Assembly (NCBI RefSeq): GCF_017916255.1
Contig: NZ_CP072827.1
Span: 5,605,501 to 5,669,500, forward strand
From: Streptomyces mobaraensis NBRC 13819 = DSM 40847
Lineage (GTDB): Bacteria > Actinomycetota > Actinomycetes > Streptomycetales > Streptomycetaceae
Length of the DNA: 64,000 bases
Direction of reading: 5' to 3'
Each line of letters starts with the position of its first letter. Positions within the stretch are counted from its first letter, which is position 1. Of the stretch, positions 28,129 through 39,664 are shown piece by piece. The notes under the pieces were generated by a model that saw only the letters and a program-made list of their open reading frames with translations, ran no database searches and had not been told where the DNA came from. A program made the translations under genes and the position numbers.

Positions 28129-29013
28129 GTGAGTACCCTTGCGCACACCATGATGACCGCGGCTCGCCCCGCCGACTCCGGCCTGACGGGCCCGGGCGAG
28201 CTCGACCGCTACTCCTACGCGGAGGCCCCCGGGGCCGACCGCGGTTCCGCGCACGCCTGGGACGGTGACGCGGAGCTGGGCCGCGCCGGCCGCCGGGCGG
28301 CCGGCAGCCGCGGCCGGGGGCTGCACGGACAGCTCGTCCAGCAGCTGGGGCAGATGATCGTCTCCGGCGATCTCGGTGCCGACCGGCCGCTCGTCCCCGA
28401 GGAGATCGGCCAGCGCTTCGAAGTCTCCCGCACCGTCGTCCGGGAGTCGCTGCGCGTTCTCGAGGCCAAAGGTCTGGTCAGCGCCCGCCCCAACGTCGGC
28501 ACCAGGGTCCGTCCGGTCAGCGACTGGAACCTCCTCGACCCGGACATCATCGAGTGGCGGGCCTTCGGGCCCCAGCGCGACGACCAGCGCCGGGAGCTCT
28601 GCGAGCTCCGCTGGATCATCGAGCCGCTGGCCGCACGGCTCGCCGCCGGCCACGGCCGCGAAGACGTCCAGCAGCGCCTCGCCGACATGGCGGAGATCAT
28701 GGGGCACGCCCTGGCCCAGGGTGACTCGCTCACCTTCTCCCGCGCCGACGCCGAGTTCCACACCCTGCTGCTCCAGGTCGCCGGCAACCGCATGCTGGAG
28801 CACCTGTCGGGCATCGTCTCGGCGGCCCTGCACGTCTCCGGCGCCTCGGCCGGCGGATGCGACCGCCCCACGGACGCGGGCGTCGGCCACCACCTCCGGA
28901 TCGTCGACGCCGTCGGGGCGGGCGACGCGGCCGCCGCGGAATCCGCCATGCGTCAGCTGCTCGTCTCGCACCCGGAAGTCGAGCGGGCCGTGCCCGCGCC
29001 GCGCGAGCACTGA
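28129..29013 (+). CDS. whiH: GntR/FadR-type sporulation regulator WhiH
   Basis: A 294-residue GntR-family protein. The winged helix (about 78-135) has GLHGQLVQQLGQMIVSGDLGADRPL and GQRFEVSRTVVRESLRVLEAKGL, and the C-terminal FCD domain carries ELRWIIEPLAARLAA, ADAEFHTLLLQVAGNRMLEHL and GHHLRIVDAVGAGDA. FCD metal-site histidines (EFH and GHH) are present. It is identified as WhiH because it matches remembered S. coelicolor sequence and lies directly upstream of hrdB, as in that genome. WhiH is needed for sporulation septation in aerial hyphae. GTG 28129 gives the VSTLAHTMMTAAR N-terminus; ATG 28150 is the main alternative. Sigma-WhiG control is supported by the promoter. Confidence 0.93.
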   Translation: MSTLAHTMMTAARPADSGLTGPGELDRYSYAEAPGADRGSAHAWDGDAELGRAGRRAAGSRGRGLHGQLVQQLGQMIVSGDLGADRPLVPEEIGQRFEVSRTVVRESLRVLEAKGLVSARPNVGTRVRPVSDWNLLDPDIIEWRAFGPQRDDQRRELCELRWIIEPLAARLAAGHGREDVQQRLADMAEIMGHALAQGDSLTFSRADAEFHTLLLQVAGNRMLEHLSGIVSAALHVSGASAGGCDRPTDAGVGHHLRIVDAVGAGDAAAAESAMRQLLVSHPEVERAVPAPREH

Positions 29014-29436
29014 TCCGCGGGAACGGGCCGTACGGACAAGGAGAGGTGCGCGCGGGACTGTTCGTCCGCCCCGCGCGTACGGCCGCGCGGGGAGTCGCAG
29101 AGCCGCGCGGAGCGATCCGTACAGGCGCGTGCGAGAGGAAACGCGCCGCCGGTCTTGGGTCGAGCTGCGGAGGAGCGCATCGTTCTGTCCCGTTCAGTGG
29201 CGTTTCACGCCCTTACGGGGTGTGACTCGGGCCACGGGGATTGGGCGTAACGCTCCCTGAGGCAGCGCGATGACTTAAGAGGTGGTGGCCGTGGAGGGAA
29301 TACAGACCTCGAACGAGGCGCTGTGTTGCTACCGCACTATCGCCCGCGCCGTCGGTTCATCCTTGCCGACGGTCGTCGGCTCCGATCCCCAGCGGATGGA
29401 GCCGGAAGCCGTTTCCATCGTTCCGAGAGGTTGTTC
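29014..29436. other. hrdB upstream region
   Basis: About 420 bp between whiH and hrdB. GTAACG at 29247-29252 and CGATGA at 29268-29273, 15 nt apart, look like an ECF-sigma promoter and fit the known transcription of hrdB by sigma-ShbA in Streptomyces. That would leave a leader of about 150 nt. I see no other gene. Confidence 0.5.
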
Positions 29437-30987
<1,551 letters not shown>

Positions 30988-31010
30988 TCCTCGGGCGACG
31001 CCCCGATCAC

Positions 31011-31044
31011 AGGGCCCGGTTCCTCTTCGGAGGGGCCGGGCCCT
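31011..31044 (+). terminator. Terminator after hrdB
   Basis: AGGGCCCGG/CCGGGCCCT 9-bp stem with an inner CCTC-TTCG-GAGG stem-loop. The UUCG tetraloop makes it especially stable. Confidence 0.85.
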
Positions 31045-31168
31045 CGTCGTCCGGCCGGTACGGCGACGGCCGTCCGGAGGGTGTGGCGGACGGCGGACTC
31101 CGGATGCGGCGGACGGTGCCGGGGTTGACTCTGGGAAGGCAAGTGCTTCCGCTGCGTCAGGAGACGGT

Positions 31169-32041
31169 ATGCGCGCCCTGAGCTGTTCGCTGACCGCCGC
31201 CTTCGCGCTGCTGCTCGCGGTGCCGAAGCCGGTGGCGGCCGATGAGCGGCTGGTCGTGGGCGGGCAGGAGGTGAAGACCGCGGACGCGCCGTGGATGGTG
31301 GCCCTGGCGAGCCGGGAACGGTTCGGTGCGACGCGCTCCGGGCAGTTCTGCGGCGGCGTCGTGGTGGGGCGCAGCACGGTTGTGACCGCCGCTCACTGCC
31401 TCACCCGCGAGGTGCTCGGCACGGATCCGAGCGCGGCCTCCGACCTGCGGGTCATCGTCGACCGCGACGATCTGCGCGGGAAGGCGGGGTCGGAGCTGGC
31501 TGTGAAGGAGACCTGGGTCAACCCGGACTTCAACGCGGGGACCAACGCCGGGGACGTCGGCGTCATCACGTTGGCGGAGCCCCTCCCCGACGGCCGTGCG
31601 ATCGCGATGGCGCAGCAGGGCGAGCCGGTCTACGCGGCGAATACGCCGGCCATGGTGTACGGCTGGGGCGACACGCTGGGCAACGGGTCGTACTCGGACA
31701 CACTGCGTGCCGCCTCGGTGCTCGTCCTCGCCGACGACCTCTGCGAGAAGGCGTACCCGGGCGGGCTGGAGGGAGCCTACGACCGGAAGACCATGCTCTG
31801 CGCGGGCTGGTCGGAAGGCGGGAAGGACGCCTGCCAGGGCGACAGCGGAGGGCCGCTGGTGGCGGACGGACGGCTGGTGGGGCTGGTGTCATGGGGGAGC
31901 GGATGCGCCCAGCCCGGCCGTCCGGGGGTCTATACGCGCATCTCCGCCGTTTCCGCGATGGTCACGGCGCACAGTGTCGACGCGAAGCCGCACACGTCTC
32001 AGGGGCCCGCTCAGCTGGCGCGCCCGGCGGTCCCGTCGTAA
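31169..32041 (+). CDS. Secreted trypsin-like serine protease (S1 family)
   Basis: A 290-residue precursor with a Sec signal peptide (about 1-24, [17 protein letters not shown]). The mature chain starts near [11 protein letters not shown], like a trypsin propeptide-activation site. The catalytic triad is His76 (TAAHC), Asp129 (NAGDVGVI) and Ser226 (GDSGGPL). Asp at 220 of the specificity pocket ([11 protein letters not shown]) predicts cutting after Arg/Lys. Cysteines pair as in the trypsin fold. ATG 31169 has AGGAGA 5 nt upstream. It follows hrdB after a terminator and is presumably extracellular, serving nutrient release or development. Confidence 0.92.
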   Translation: MRALSCSLTAAFALLLAVPKPVAADERLVVGGQEVKTADAPWMVALASRERFGATRSGQFCGGVVVGRSTVVTAAHCLTREVLGTDPSAASDLRVIVDRDDLRGKAGSELAVKETWVNPDFNAGTNAGDVGVITLAEPLPDGRAIAMAQQGEPVYAANTPAMVYGWGDTLGNGSYSDTLRAASVLVLADDLCEKAYPGGLEGAYDRKTMLCAGWSEGGKDACQGDSGGPLVADGRLVGLVSWGSGCAQPGRPGVYTRISAVSAMVTAHSVDAKPHTSQGPAQLARPAVPS

Positions 32042-32063
32042 GGGCGGGCGTGCACCCGACGAG

Positions 32064-32098
32064 GACGGGCGGCCGCCCCGGTGGGGGCGCCGCCCGTC
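32064..32098. terminator. Terminator between protease and zinc-ribbon genes
   Basis: GACGGGCGGC/GCCGCCCGTC, a perfect 10-bp outer stem with a GCCCC/GGGGC inner stem, lies between convergent genes. Confidence 0.75.
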
Positions 32099-32188
32099 GC
32101 TGCCCGGCCCACAAGGGCCGGACCTCGCTCGTCGTGGATGCGATGTGCCAGCGTTCCAGCGGTGGACTCAGCGGTCCTGGGGAGGGCC

Positions 32189-32419
32189 TCAGCGGTCCTC
32201 GTCGGACGCGGAGGCCGGGACGGCCGTCAGTCGCTCGGTCTCGTCCTGTATCTCCGCAGCGATCTTCTTGAGCTCCGGCTCGAACTTGCGCCCGTGGTGG
32301 GCACAGAACAGCAGCTCACCGCCGCTCAGGAGAACGACGCGCAGGTAAGCCTGAGCGCCGCACCGGTCGCAGCGGTCAGCGGCCGTCAGCGGGCTCGCGG
32401 GGGTCAGAACAGTAGTCAC
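32189..32419 (-). CDS. Small zinc-ribbon-like protein (DUF7455 type)
   Basis: A 76-residue protein with a Cys-x2-Cys (RCDRCG, 17 and 20) and a later Cys-x-His-His (CAHH, 39-42) that can bind one zinc, a small treble-clef or ribbon-like fold. The C-terminal half is a charged helix (FEPELKKIAAEIQDETERL). I recognise it as the DUF7455-type conserved actinobacterial family; its role is unknown. The start is GTG 32419 with AGAGG upstream. It is divergent from parE, with a 446-bp intergenic region between them. Confidence 0.85.
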   Translation of the reverse strand: MTTVLTPASPLTAADRCDRCGAQAYLRVVLLSGGELLFCAHHGRKFEPELKKIAAEIQDETERLTAVPASASDEDR

Positions 32420-32865
32420 GTCGCCTCTTCTCTAGCTCGACGAGCTGTCGTACCAGGGTCAACATCCAACCAGGCCGAAAACGTTCCCGCTCGTGGCTTT
32501 TCCTCGAAACTTTCTTCCGAGTGAGCCGGATCTTGACGTTTGGCGGCGAATGAGCCGTATTGCGTGGGTCTACGGTTTCACATCGCTGAGGTTCACATCA
32601 CCGGGGGGTCCGTCCACCCGGCCGGCTTGCCGGGTTGTTCTTCAGGACGTGCCCGGAGCCTAAATGGTTCATGCCTCCAAGGGAACGTGATGTGCACGTC
32701 ACCCCATCGAGTCATCGAACGGGTATTCGAAATTCGACTAGCATGGTCGGCGCCGCGGGTGGCGGCACAAAGGCTCTACCGGGCCTCGGTACCCTCTGAA
32801 CGGCGAACGAGCCAGCCATGCGCCCGCAGACGGGTGACAGAGAAATTCAGCGAGGAGCGAACCGC
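32420..32865. other. Long regulatory region between the zinc-ribbon gene and parE
   Basis: Contains the LexA-box/-10 arrangement at 32715-32744 described separately. A purine tract GCGAGGAGCG at about 32851-32860 serves parE. I see no coding sequence here. Confidence 0.5.
32715..32744 (+). promoter_or_regulatory. Candidate LexA box overlapping the -35 of a parE promoter
   Basis: TCGAAC-GGGT-ATTCGA at 32715-32730 matches TCGAAC-N4-GTTCGA at 11 of 12 positions, better than the box before lexA (10 of 12). TAGCAT at 32739-32744 is a good -10, and with 17-18 nt spacing its -35 would fall inside the left half of the box. Confidence 0.6.
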
Positions 32866-34986
<2,121 letters not shown>

Positions 34987-34987
34987 T

Positions 34988-35007
34988 TCTCCACCCCCGG
35001 GTGGAGA
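34988..35007 (+). terminator. Hairpin after parE
   Basis: TCTCCACC/GGTGGAGA, an 8-bp stem with a CCCG loop, directly after the stop. Confidence 0.6.
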
Positions 35008-35151
35008 GAGGGTCTCCACCCGGGCTCCACCCCTGATCCACCCCTGCTCCGATCCGTGCCGGGCGCCGGCTCCGTAGCGTCGGATGTGTCGGCCGGCGGC
35101 GTGTTCACCCGCGGTCGGCCGCGGTGTCCACGCTCAACGGAGGGGTGTTCC

Positions 35152-35640
35152 ATGTCCGGTCTGATCGACGCAGGGGTGATTGTCGCCGTCGTCGTGCTCG
35201 TCGTCGTCCGGCAGTTCAAGCCGCAGAAGGTGGTCTCGGGCGAACGGAAGTGGTGGATCGCGCCCGTGGCGCTGGTCGTCGTCGCGGCCAGGGAGCCGGG
35301 GATGGTGGACGCCGGCCATCGGGTGGCGTCCGTGGGGCTGCTGACGGCGGGGGTGCTGGTGGGCCTCGCCACGGGTGCGGCCTGGGCCTGGACCACCCGA
35401 ATATGGACCGACGAGTCGGGCGCGGTCTGGGCGCGGGGCACGAAGGCCGCGGTGGGGATCTGGGCCGGCGGGCTGGCGCTGCGGCTGGGGCTGTCCGGGG
35501 TCGGGGCGCTGATCGGCGTCCATCAGGGGACGGCGGCCACTCTGGTCACGGTCGCGGCGATGCTGCTGGCCCGGACCGGGATCGTGGTGCTGCGGGCCCG
35601 GCGGCCCCTTCCGGCGTACGGTGTCGTTGCCGGTGGCTGA
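35152..35640 (+). CDS. DUF1453-type membrane protein
   Basis: A 162-residue integral membrane protein with about four hydrophobic segments (IDAGVIVAVVVLVVV at 4-18, IAPVALVVVAA, VGLLTAGVLVGLATGAAWAW, and a C-terminal TLVTVAAMLLARTGIVVL). The Gln-Phe-Lys-Pro-Gln-Lys loop after the first helix is reminiscent of the DUF1453 family, whose function is unknown. ATG 35152 has GGAGGGGTG upstream. It overlaps the histidine kinase by 20 nt, so the three genes are probably one operon. Confidence 0.8.
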   Translation: MSGLIDAGVIVAVVVLVVVRQFKPQKVVSGERKWWIAPVALVVVAAREPGMVDAGHRVASVGLLTAGVLVGLATGAAWAWTTRIWTDESGAVWARGTKAAVGIWAGGLALRLGLSGVGALIGVHQGTAATLVTVAAMLLARTGIVVLRARRPLPAYGVVAGG

Positions 35641-36862
35641 GATCGCGGGACGTGAGGCCGCATGGCGCGGCACCGGAGCACGGGTGGAGGAGCCGGACGT
35701 GCCCAGGGAGAGCTGGACCGCGTGGCCCGCCCGGGAGGCGCTCTCCCAGGCCGGGGTGCCGCGCCGTCGCCAGGTGCTGAAGTGGATCGTGCGAGCCGTG
35801 CTGGTCGGGCTGTTCTTCGCCAGCGTGGTGCGGGAGGACGTGCTCCGCGGGTGGGAGTACGCGGTGGTGGCCGCGGGGTTCGCGGTGTGCGGCGCCGCGA
35901 TCTGGCGGTGCTTCACCACGACGCTCGACCGGCGGCTGTGGGCCTCGATCGGTCTGTTGGCGGTGCCGGTCGTGGCAGGGGCCCCGGCCGAGTGGGCGGG
36001 GACGCATGTCACCGCCGCCGGGCTGTGGTGCGTCGCCGCCGTCGTCGCGGTGGAGCGGCTGCCGCTCGGGCCCGGGCTGGGGCTGGCGGCGGTCCCGCTC
36101 GGCGCCTACGTCCTGACGACGCGGGACTCCTGGGCGGGAACGACGGCGACGGTGGCCGTGGTGCTGCTCACCGGGTACTCGCTGCGGCTGGACGAGGAGG
36201 CGCGGGGGGCCGGGTTCCGGATGCTGGCCCAGGAGCGGGCCGCGCGCCGAGCGGAGGCGGAGACGGCGGCGCTGAACGAGCGGGCGCGGATCGCACGGGA
36301 GATCCATGACGTCCTCGCGCACAGTCTCTCGGCCCAGCTGGTCCACCTGGAGGCCGCGCGGCTGCTGGTCGAGAGCGGCGCGGAACGCGACCAGGTCCTC
36401 GAACGGATCGTGTCGGCGCGGGGGATGGCCAGGGAGGGGCTGGCCGAGACCCGGCAGGCGCTGTCCGCGCTGCGGGGGGAGATGACACGGCCGGAGGAGT
36501 TCCTGCGGGACCTCGCGGCCGCGCAGGGGGCCGGGCTGCGGGTGACCGGCGAGCCGCGTCCGCTTCCGGCCGAGGCCGGGCTGGCGGTGCGACGGGTCGC
36601 GCAGGAGGCGCTCACCAATGTGCGCAAGCACGCTCCGGGGGCGCGGGTGGACATGGAGTTCTCCTATTTGGAGGGAGAAGTGGAGCTGGCGGTTCATGAC
36701 GGTGGGGCGCGGGGGAAGAACACCGAGCTGGCCGGCTCCGGCGCCGGGTACGGGCTGCTCGGCATGCGGGAGCGGGCCGAGCTGCTGGGGGGCAGTCTTG
36801 AGGCCGGTCCGGTGGGTCAGGGGCGCGAGGGCTTCCTGGTGCGCCTGAAGGTGCCGGCGTGA
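35621..36862 (+). CDS. Sensor histidine kinase (LytS/DesK-like), DUF1453 operon
   Basis: A 413-residue sensor kinase. About six N-terminal helices span residues 50-185, followed by a coiled-coil linker. The HisKA_3 phosphoacceptor is His229 in AREIHDVLAHSLSAQLVHL, and the ATPase domain has AQEALTNVRKHAPGA and GYGLLGMRERAELLGG. The start is GTG 35621, which overlaps the upstream membrane gene by 20 nt; GTG 35633 is an alternative. It presumably acts with the regulator 61 nt downstream. The ligand is unknown. Confidence 0.9.
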   Translation: MSLPVAEIAGREAAWRGTGARVEEPDVPRESWTAWPAREALSQAGVPRRRQVLKWIVRAVLVGLFFASVVREDVLRGWEYAVVAAGFAVCGAAIWRCFTTTLDRRLWASIGLLAVPVVAGAPAEWAGTHVTAAGLWCVAAVVAVERLPLGPGLGLAAVPLGAYVLTTRDSWAGTTATVAVVLLTGYSLRLDEEARGAGFRMLAQERAARRAEAETAALNERARIAREIHDVLAHSLSAQLVHLEAARLLVESGAERDQVLERIVSARGMAREGLAETRQALSALRGEMTRPEEFLRDLAAAQGAGLRVTGEPRPLPAEAGLAVRRVAQEALTNVRKHAPGARVDMEFSYLEGEVELAVHDGGARGKNTELAGSGAGYGLLGMRERAELLGGSLEAGPVGQGREGFLVRLKVPA

Positions 36863-36923
36863 TGAGAAACATGGGGAATGTCAGGTGGGGGGAGCGGGAG
36901 TGGTTCCGGGAGGCGGGAGTGGT

Positions 36924-37727
36924 GTGAGCGGAGCGGGTGAGGCGGAGCGGTCGCCGGCGCGGGTCCTGGTGGTGGACGACCAGACCGTGGTGCGGGAGGG
37001 GATCGTGATTCTGTTGGGGTTGCTGCCCGGCATCGAGGTCATCGGGTCGGCCGCCGACGGGCTGGAGGCCGTGCGGCTCGTCGCCGAGCACGCCCCGGAT
37101 GTGGTGCTGATGGACCTGCGCATGCCGCGCTGCGACGGTGTCGAGGCCACCCGGCGTATCCGCGCGGACCATCCGGACACCCAGGTCGTGGTGCTCACCA
37201 CCTTCGGAGACGACGACTCGCTCTTCCCCGCGCTCCAGGCCGGGGCGCGGGGGTATCTCACCAAGGACGCGGGAGGGGAGGAGATCGTCCGGGCGATCGA
37301 GGACGTGAGGTCGGGGGAGGCGGGGCTCTCCCCGCAGGTGCAGCGGAGGCTGCTGGAGCGGCTGGCGGCGGCGCCCGCCAAGGCGTCAGGGCCGTACGGC
37401 TCGTCGGCGCCGGCGCCGACGGCGGCGTCATCGGCGTCGTCGGTGTCGTCCGGTCCGTCCGCCGATCGCCGGGCGGCGGGGGCCGGGGGGACTGCGGAGG
37501 CGCTGCCCGACGGGCTGACCGCGCGTGAGGCGGAGGTGCTGGCGCTGGTCGCGGAGGGGCTGTCCAACACGGAGATCGCCCGGCGGCTGCACGTCAGCAC
37601 GGCCACGGTGAAGACCCACATCAACAACCTCTTCGCCAAGACGGGGGTACGGGACCGGGCGCAGGCCGTCCGGTACGCGTTCCACCACGGCATCGCGGGG
37701 CCTCTCGGGCCGGGGCCCCGGGGATGA
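36924..37727 (+). CDS. NarL/LuxR-family response regulator
   Basis: A response regulator of 267 residues from GTG 36924, with the GGGAGGCGGGAG purine tract 4-16 nt upstream; GTG 36885 is an in-frame alternative. The receiver carries VLVVDDQTVVREG, phospho-acceptor Asp in VVLMDLRMPRCDG, and VVLTTFGDDD with the Lys in LTKDAGG. An unusual Ser/Ala/Pro-rich linker (about 150-195) joins it to the LuxR helix-turn-helix LTAREAEVLALVAEGLSNTEIARRL. Cognate of the kinase at 35621. The linker is longer than in its relative at 10972. Confidence 0.92.
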   Translation: MSGAGEAERSPARVLVVDDQTVVREGIVILLGLLPGIEVIGSAADGLEAVRLVAEHAPDVVLMDLRMPRCDGVEATRRIRADHPDTQVVVLTTFGDDDSLFPALQAGARGYLTKDAGGEEIVRAIEDVRSGEAGLSPQVQRRLLERLAAAPAKASGPYGSSAPAPTAASSASSVSSGPSADRRAAGAGGTAEALPDGLTAREAEVLALVAEGLSNTEIARRLHVSTATVKTHINNLFAKTGVRDRAQAVRYAFHHGIAGPLGPGPRG

Positions 37728-37767
37728 GAGCGTGAGGGACTGGGAGGTGCTCCTCGTCGGTCAGCGG

Positions 37768-38445
37768 TCAGCGGCCGGACCAGGTGTAGCGGTGTTCGGG
37801 GCGGCCCGTGGAGCCGTAGCGCAGGGTCAGGCTCAGCCGGCCGGACGTCTCCAGGCGCTTGAGGTAGCGCTGGGCGGTGGAGCGGCTCAGTCCGGCGCGC
37901 GCCGCGACCTCGTGGGCGGACAGCGGATGCGCGGCGTCGCGGAGCACCCGGCGGATCAGCTCCGCCGTCGGGGCGGACTGCCCCTTGGGCAACGGCGGTG
38001 CGGCGGCGGCCGTCCGCAGGGTGGAGAAGATCCGGTCCACCTGTTCCTGCTCGGCCTCCTCCGTGCCGTCGAGGGCCAGGCGCAGCCGGGCGTACGCCTC
38101 CAGCTTCGCCCGCAGACCGGGGAAGGAGAACGGTTTGACGAGGTACTGCAGGGCTCCGTAGCGGATGGCCGTGCGGACGGTGGCGATGTCCCGGGCCGCG
38201 GTCACCATGATGACGTCCGTCGGATGCCCCGACTGCCGGACGCGGCCCATGAGCGACAGGCCCGTCTCGTCCGGCAGGGAGTGGTCGAGCAGCATCAGGT
38301 CGACGTGCTCGCGTTCCAGAACGGCCATGGCCTGGGCCGCGTTGTGGGCGGTGGCCCGTACGCGGAAGCCCGGAACCCGTTCCACATACGCCGCGTTGAC
38401 CTCCGCCACACGGAAGTCGTCGTCCACGACGAGGACTTCGAACAT
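37768..38445 (-). CDS. Orphan CitB/DcuR-type response regulator
   Basis: A 225-residue response regulator. The receiver starts MFEVLVVDDDFRVAEVNAAYV (DD at 8-10), with phospho-acceptor Asp in LMLLDHSLPDETGL and Lys in YLVKPFSF. The C-terminal domain (LRDAAHPLSAHEVAARAGLSRSTAQRYLKRLE) is the helix-turn-helix of CitB/DcuR/DpiA regulators, which usually pair with kinases sensing citrate or C4-dicarboxylates. No kinase is adjacent, so it is an orphan or its partner is elsewhere. ATG 38445 has GAAGGGGTG upstream. It is convergent with the kinase-regulator operon. Confidence 0.9.
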   Translation of the reverse strand: MFEVLVVDDDFRVAEVNAAYVERVPGFRVRATAHNAAQAMAVLEREHVDLMLLDHSLPDETGLSLMGRVRQSGHPTDVIMVTAARDIATVRTAIRYGALQYLVKPFSFPGLRAKLEAYARLRLALDGTEEAEQEQVDRIFSTLRTAAAAPPLPKGQSAPTAELIRRVLRDAAHPLSAHEVAARAGLSRSTAQRYLKRLETSGRLSLTLRYGSTGRPEHRYTWSGR

Positions 38446-38603
38446 GGTGCACCCCTTCGAGCGGTGTGGCCGGACGGCCCTCGGCTCCGCCGTCTCGCGG
38501 CCCCGTCGTGCCGCCACCTGTTCTAGCGTGCGCAGAACGAGCAGAACAGGGTTCGCGTGCTCACGTGGCACACCGCGCGGGCGGGGCCGGCTTCCGCGGC
38601 TCC

Positions 38604-39509
38604 TCAGCTGAGCGGGACGACGGCGACGACGTCCATGCGGGCCGGTGAGCCGAGGGCCCGGCCGCAGCTCTCGGGGCGGGGTGGCTCGGCGGCTCCCCGC
38701 TCGACGAGGACCCGCCAGGACCGGCCGTCGGCATGGGCCACGGTCACCTCGTGGCGAGGGGCGGAGCCGGTGGTGGCGGCCACGGTGAGGGCGTCCGCGT
38801 CCGTCTCGCCGGTCAGGGCGCGGACGGCCAGTTCGGCGGCCTGGGCGGGGCGGTCCCAGGCGGACCGGCCGCGGCAGTTCGCGGTCACCACATGGCCCTC
38901 GCGCGCGGCCTCCAGCACTTCCTTCACTCCGTGCGCGGTGGCCCGGCCGTACGCGTAGCCGAAGGGCAGCACGAAGAGGGTCGGCGCGAAGCGGTGGCCG
39001 CCGATGTGAGTGACCTCCCAGACCCCGGTGCCCCCGGCGGCCGTCAGCTCCGCCGCGAGCGGACGGCCCAGCAGGGCGCAGCAGCGGTCGCGCTTGCCGT
39101 TGGTGCACACCAGGGCGAGCGGATCGCCGGTGTACGGCTCCCACAGCCCGCCGTGGTGTCCGGCGCCGAGTGCGGCGAAGTCCAGGTCCAGGAGGCGGGC
39201 CGGGTCGTCGAGTTCCGTGGTGCGGATCCAGGAGCGGCCGGGTGCCGTGTGCGCGACGAAGATCCGGCGGCCGGCCGGCGGGCGGCAGTCCGCGTGCCGC
39301 CCGGGGCGGCGGATGAGGGCGACCCGTACGTCCGTGCCCGCGGCCGCCTGCTCCAGGGCCCGGCCGACGGCGGAGTCGAGGCGGCTGCCGGTGAGTGCCT
39401 TGGCTCCCCAGGGGCCGGGCTGTTCGATCAGCAGCCAGGTGGGGGCGGTGACGGCGGTGCCGGCCAGGGGCTCGGTCAGCAGTCGGGAGGCGGTGGCGCA
39501 CGTGCTCAC
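38604..39509 (-). CDS. Sucrase/ferredoxin-like family protein (iron-regulated)
   Basis: A 301-residue protein of the sucrase/ferredoxin-like family, with a thioredoxin-like [2Fe-2S] ferredoxin domain. The cluster-binding region is LVCTNGKRDRCCALLGRPL (about 131-150), followed by VTHIGGHRFAPTLFVLPFG. These proteins are often linked to siderophore and iron handling. Its GTG start (39509) is directly preceded by an iron box that contains the -10, so it is expected to be repressed by DmdR/IdeR-type regulators when iron is sufficient. It lies upstream of the orphan response regulator on the same strand, with a 158-nt gap. Confidence 0.88.
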   Translation of the reverse strand: MSTCATASRLLTEPLAGTAVTAPTWLLIEQPGPWGAKALTGSRLDSAVGRALEQAAAGTDVRVALIRRPGRHADCRPPAGRRIFVAHTAPGRSWIRTTELDDPARLLDLDFAALGAGHHGGLWEPYTGDPLALVCTNGKRDRCCALLGRPLAAELTAAGGTGVWEVTHIGGHRFAPTLFVLPFGYAYGRATAHGVKEVLEAAREGHVVTANCRGRSAWDRPAQAAELAVRALTGETDADALTVAATTGSAPRHEVTVAHADGRSWRVLVERGAAEPPRPESCGRALGSPARMDVVAVVPLS

Positions 39510-39528
39510 ATAGGTGAGCCTAACCTGG
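39510..39528 (-). promoter_or_regulatory. Iron box (DmdR/IdeR-type operator)
   Basis: On the minus strand CCAGGTTAGGCTCACCTAT matches the consensus TTAGGTTAGGCTAACCTAA at 15 of 19 positions. It contains the -10-like TAGGCT, which ends 7 nt before GTG 39509, so bound repressor would cover the start point of a leaderless transcript. Confidence 0.85.
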
Positions 39529-39624
39529 GCCGGAGGGCGCTGCGCGCCCGGTCGGTCCCGGCTTCCGGTACGACCATATCCTGGGGCGGGCAGGGTGCGG
39601 GGAGCCGCCGTGTTCTCCGACCGG

Positions 39625-39657
39625 CGACGGAATCACGACGGAAAGACGACGGAAAGG
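39625..39657 (+). repeat. Three 11-bp direct repeats upstream of the CobW gene
   Basis: CGACGGAA occurs at 39625, 39636 and 39647 in 11-nt units (CGACGGAATCA, CGACGGAAAGA, CGACGGAAAGG), immediately before GTG 39665. The spacing of one helical turn suggests a protein-binding direct-repeat operator. Confidence 0.6.
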
Positions 39658-39664
39658 CGCTCGG

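Noticed and set aside
29297..29325. GGGAAT and a later GTT as a sigma-R promoter for hrdB
   Set aside because: The spacing to GTT is about 23 nt in place of the 18-19 nt expected, so it does not fit the sigma-R consensus.
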